In this document: in pieces, positions 5,876-7,593 of the stretch | Numbering within the stretch: the stretch's first letter is position 1 | Layout of the letters: every line of letters starts with the position of its first letter | Source: an uncultured Clostridia bacterium | Lineage (GTDB): Bacteria; Bacillota; Clostridia; Christensenellales; Borkfalkiaceae | DNA length: 7,593 bases | Assembly (NCBI GenBank): GCA_946540675.1 | Contig: CAMNIW010000063.1 | Coordinates: forward strand, 1-7,593 | Reading direction: 5' to 3' | Translations under genes and position numbers: made by a program | The notes under the pieces: model-generated | Databases searched by the model: none | What the model was told of the DNA's origin: nothing | The model's input: the letters and a program-made list of their open reading frames with translations, nothing else

Positions 5876-7300
5876 ATGGGAGCGTATTTCGGAGTCGTCT
5901 CAAAAAGGGATTGCTTGGAAGACGTGTTTTTCGGCACGGACTATCACTCGCATCTCGGCACGAGAAGCGGCGGTATAGCAGTATTCGATAAAGAGCAGGG
6001 TTTACAAAGAAAGATACACAATCTCGGCAACGCGCCGTTCAGGACCAAGTTCGAACACGTCTTTGCGGAGATGAAAGGAACTTCCGCGATAGGCTGTATC
6101 AGCGATTACGATCCGCAGCCCCTTATAATAAGGTCGCGGCTCGGAATATACGCGATATGTATGATCGGTGTCATCAATAACCGTGCCGAACTCGTAGAGA
6201 GATACCTTTCGGAAAATTCCGGACACTTCGGACTTTCCACGGGTTCCGATATAAATCTTACCGAACTCGTCGCGTCGCTTATCGACAGGAAAGCCGATTT
6301 TGTAGAAGGAATAAAGTCGGCGCAAAACGAAATCGACGGTACCGCCTGCATACTCATACTCAAAGAAGACGGCAACGTTATCGCGGCGAGAGACAAACTC
6401 GGCAGGCTTCCCGTACACGTCGCCAAGGACGACGACGGATACTGCGTTTCTTTCGAGTCTTTCGCGTACGAAAAACTCGGCTATACCAAATATAAGGAAC
6501 TCGGCCCCGGCGAGATAGCGGAAATATCTTCGGACGGGGTGAAGATCCTGAAAGAAGCGGGCAAAGAGATGCGTATTTGTTCTTTCCTTTGGACTTACTA
6601 CGGCTATCCGACGTCTTCTTACGAAGGCAGGAACGTTGAACTTATGCGCTATGACAACGGCGTTTTGCTCGCCGAAGCGGACGAGCGCACGGGCAAGACG
6701 GTAGGAATAGATTACGTCGCGGGAGTTCCGGATTCCGGCACGCCCCACGCCATAGGTTACGCCAACGAGAGCGGAATACCTTTCGCCCGTCCCTACATAA
6801 AATACACGCCGACCTGGTCGCGCAGTTTTATGCCCGTCGTTCAGTCTGACAGAAACAAGATAGCCAAGATGAAGCAGATCCCCGTAAAGGAACTCATCGA
6901 AGGCAAGAGTCTTCTTTTTGTCGACGACTCGATAGTTCGCGGTACCCAACTCCGCGAAACGGTGGAATTTCTATATTCCAACGGCGCAAAGGCCGTGCAT
7001 ATGCGTTCGGCTTGTCCGCCGATAATGTTCGGTTGCAAATATCTCAACTTTTCCCGCGCGACGGGCGATATGGAACTCATAACCCGCCGTACCATTTACG
7101 AACTCGAAGGCGAAGAAGGTTTTAACCATCTCGAAGAATACAGCGACGCCGAAACCGAACGCGGCAGGGCGATGCGCGAAGCGATTTGCAAGAAGTTCAA
7201 TTTCAGTTCTCTCGAATTTCAGTCGCTGTCCGATATGCAAAAAGCGATAGGGATCGAGCCTTGCAAGTTGTGTACTTACTGTTGGAACGGCAAAGAATAA
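5876..7300 (+). CDS. purF: Amidophosphoribosyltransferase (PurF) homologue with a degenerate glutaminase domain
   Basis: PurF normally makes phosphoribosylamine from PRPP using ammonia released from glutamine by an N-terminal cysteine. In this 474-residue protein the start is fixed: ATG 5876 follows AAGGAG (5861-5866), and an in-frame TAA lies at 5870-5872. The N-terminus reads MGAYFGVVSK where family members begin CGVFG, so the nucleophilic cysteine is missing. The usual RYST arginine and HNGN oxyanion asparagine regions read ISDYDPQP (75-82) and CMIGVINN (95-102). The phosphoribosyltransferase domain looks sound: VPDSGTPHAIGYA (284-296) and the PRPP loop VDDSIVRGT (349-357). Cys235, Cys387, Cys463 and Cys466 match the usual 4Fe-4S ligand positions. 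The 82-nt gap before the gene contains a possible 8-bp hairpin (5799-5826) with no T-run. Either this is an ammonia-dependent PurF or a paralogue with another role; Clostridia are known to carry PurF-like proteins of this style. Confidence 0.9.
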   Translation: MGAYFGVVSKRDCLEDVFFGTDYHSHLGTRSGGIAVFDKEQGLQRKIHNLGNAPFRTKFEHVFAEMKGTSAIGCISDYDPQPLIIRSRLGIYAICMIGVINNRAELVERYLSENSGHFGLSTGSDINLTELVASLIDRKADFVEGIKSAQNEIDGTACILILKEDGNVIAARDKLGRLPVHVAKDDDGYCVSFESFAYEKLGYTKYKELGPGEIAEISSDGVKILKEAGKEMRICSFLWTYYGYPTSSYEGRNVELMRYDNGVLLAEADERTGKTVGIDYVAGVPDSGTPHAIGYANESGIPFARPYIKYTPTWSRSFMPVVQSDRNKIAKMKQIPVKELIEGKSLLFVDDSIVRGTQLRETVEFLYSNGAKAVHMRSACPPIMFGCKYLNFSRATGDMELITRRTIYELEGEEGFNHLEEYSDAETERGRAMREAICKKFNFSSLEFQSLSDMQKAIGIEPCKLCTYCWNGKE

Positions 7301-7302
7301 AT

Positions 7303-7430
7303 TTTTTAAGCCGTATAAGCGGCGCACCGCGTCGTTTACTGTCGGCTCTCAATCCTTTGGTGACCAAAAAGGTCTACCAAAGACTTTCGAGCCGCCGAGC
7401 CTTGCGGTGCTTGCTTCTACGGCTTAAAAA
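7303..7430. repeat. Long imperfect palindrome (hairpin element) directly after purF
   Basis: The ends form a perfect 13-bp inverted repeat (tttttaagccgta 7303-7315, tacggcttaaaaa 7418-7430). Further paired blocks are gcaccgc (7324-7330) with gcggtgc (7404-7410), cggctc (7343-7348) with gagccg (7389-7394), and a central hairpin ctttggtgacc (7355-7365) with ggtctaccaaag (7371-7382) around five A residues. The element begins 2 nt after the purF stop codon. It lacks a 3' T-run, so it is not an ordinary terminator. It may be a small palindromic repeat element or an RNA-stabilising structure. No clear target-site duplication is visible. Confidence 0.7.
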
Positions 7431-7433
7431 CCT
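7379..7433 (+). repeat. 55-nt direct repeat, copy 1
   Basis: This is identical base for base to 7539-7593, 160 bp downstream. It begins aaagactttcgagccgccga and ends ggcttaaaaacct. It makes up most of the right arm of the hairpin element. The bases just before the two copies differ (C and T). Confidence 0.95.
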
Positions 7434-7440
7434 GAAACTC

Positions 7441-7484
7441 AAAAGACCTATCTCGGCGTTTCAAAAGACCTGTCTCGGCGTTTC
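7441..7484 (+). repeat. Two tandem 22-nt units
   Basis: Positions 7441-7462 and 7463-7484 are head-to-tail copies of a 22-nt unit that begins aaaagacct and ends tctcggcgtttc. They differ at one base (A or G at the tenth position). They lie inside the 160-bp interval between the two 55-nt repeats. With only two adjacent units and no spacer, this is not a CRISPR array. Confidence 0.9.
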
Positions 7485-7491
7485 CCGTTCA

Positions 7492-7526
7492 CGAGCCTTG
7501 CCTTGCTTGCTTCTACGACTTAAAAC
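7492..7526 (+). repeat. Degenerate third copy of the right-arm repeat
   Basis: Positions 7492-7522 match 7396-7426 at 28 of 31 bases (cgagccttgc, then tgcttgcttctacg, then ctta). It lacks the hairpin's left arm. A short separate hairpin (aaagtct/agacttt, about 7530-7547) follows. Confidence 0.8.
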
Positions 7527-7538
7527 AAAAAAGTCTAT

Positions 7539-7593
7539 AAAGACTTTCGAGCCGCCGAGCCTTGCGGTGCTTGCTTCTACGGCTTAAAAACCT
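7539..7593 (+). repeat. 55-nt direct repeat, copy 2, ending at the window edge
   Basis: This is an exact copy of 7379-7433 that ends at the last base of the window. The interval between copy starts is 160 bp. Because the sequence stops here, the repeat may continue, and further units may follow. I see no gene in 7301-7593. Confidence 0.95.

Noticed and set aside
5790..5978. Small + strand ORF overlapping the purC end and purF start
   Set aside because: It has no recognisable motif, no ribosome binding site of its own, and overlaps purF, whose start is well supported.
7186..7587. Open frame running from within purF through the repeat region
   Set aside because: It starts inside purF in another frame, and its tail just translates the repeats into leucine- and arginine-rich sequence.
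7379..7593. CRISPR array
   Set aside because: The repeats are unequal, the spacing (160 bp) is far too long for spacers, and the 22-nt units are directly adjacent with no spacers.

Overview
The window looks like chromosomal DNA from an uncultured anaerobic member of the Bacillota, probably class Clostridia. The signs are consensus sigma-A promoters with TTGACA and TATAAT-like boxes, strong GGAGG-type ribosome binding sites, a ZTP riboswitch, and purine enzymes of clostridial type. A Christensenellales-like gut lineage would fit, but that is only an impression from protein style. All genes lie on the + strand.

Layout. Positions 1-2498 hold the end of a peptide-transport operon: the 3' part of an OppF/DppF-type ATPase, then a peptide-binding lipoprotein, closed by a perfect palindromic terminator. 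Positions 2550-4223 hold a single-gene unit: guaB (IMP dehydrogenase) with two candidate promoters and its own terminator. Positions 4354-7300 hold the start of a purine operon: a consensus promoter, a ZTP riboswitch with a terminator platform, then purE, purC and a purF homologue. Positions 7301-7593 hold no convincing gene. This stretch is a repeat region: a roughly 128-nt hairpin element next to purF, 22-nt tandem units, a degenerate half copy, and an exact 55-nt repeat of internal sequence that ends at the last base.

How it works together. The transporter genes would import peptides. guaB makes XMP for guanine nucleotides. The purECF operon is predicted to be switched on when ZTP/ZMP (AICAR nucleotides) builds up, a sign of blocked 10-formyl-THF-dependent purine synthesis.

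Main surprises. (1) The peptide-binding protein appears to be a natural circular permutant. The roughly 70 residues that normally form the C-terminus of OppA-type proteins sit just after the lipoprotein signal, and the protein stops exactly where that segment should begin. (2) The purF homologue lacks the N-terminal catalytic cysteine and other glutaminase residues, yet keeps the PRPP loop and putative 4Fe-4S ligands. (3) The IMP dehydrogenase closely resembles, from memory, the enzyme of the protozoan Tritrichomonas foetus, down to residue numbering. (4) The window ends inside a repeat in a way that suggests an unresolved tandem array of 160-bp units. No database search or alignment program was run. 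Family comparisons are from memory of conserved motifs.
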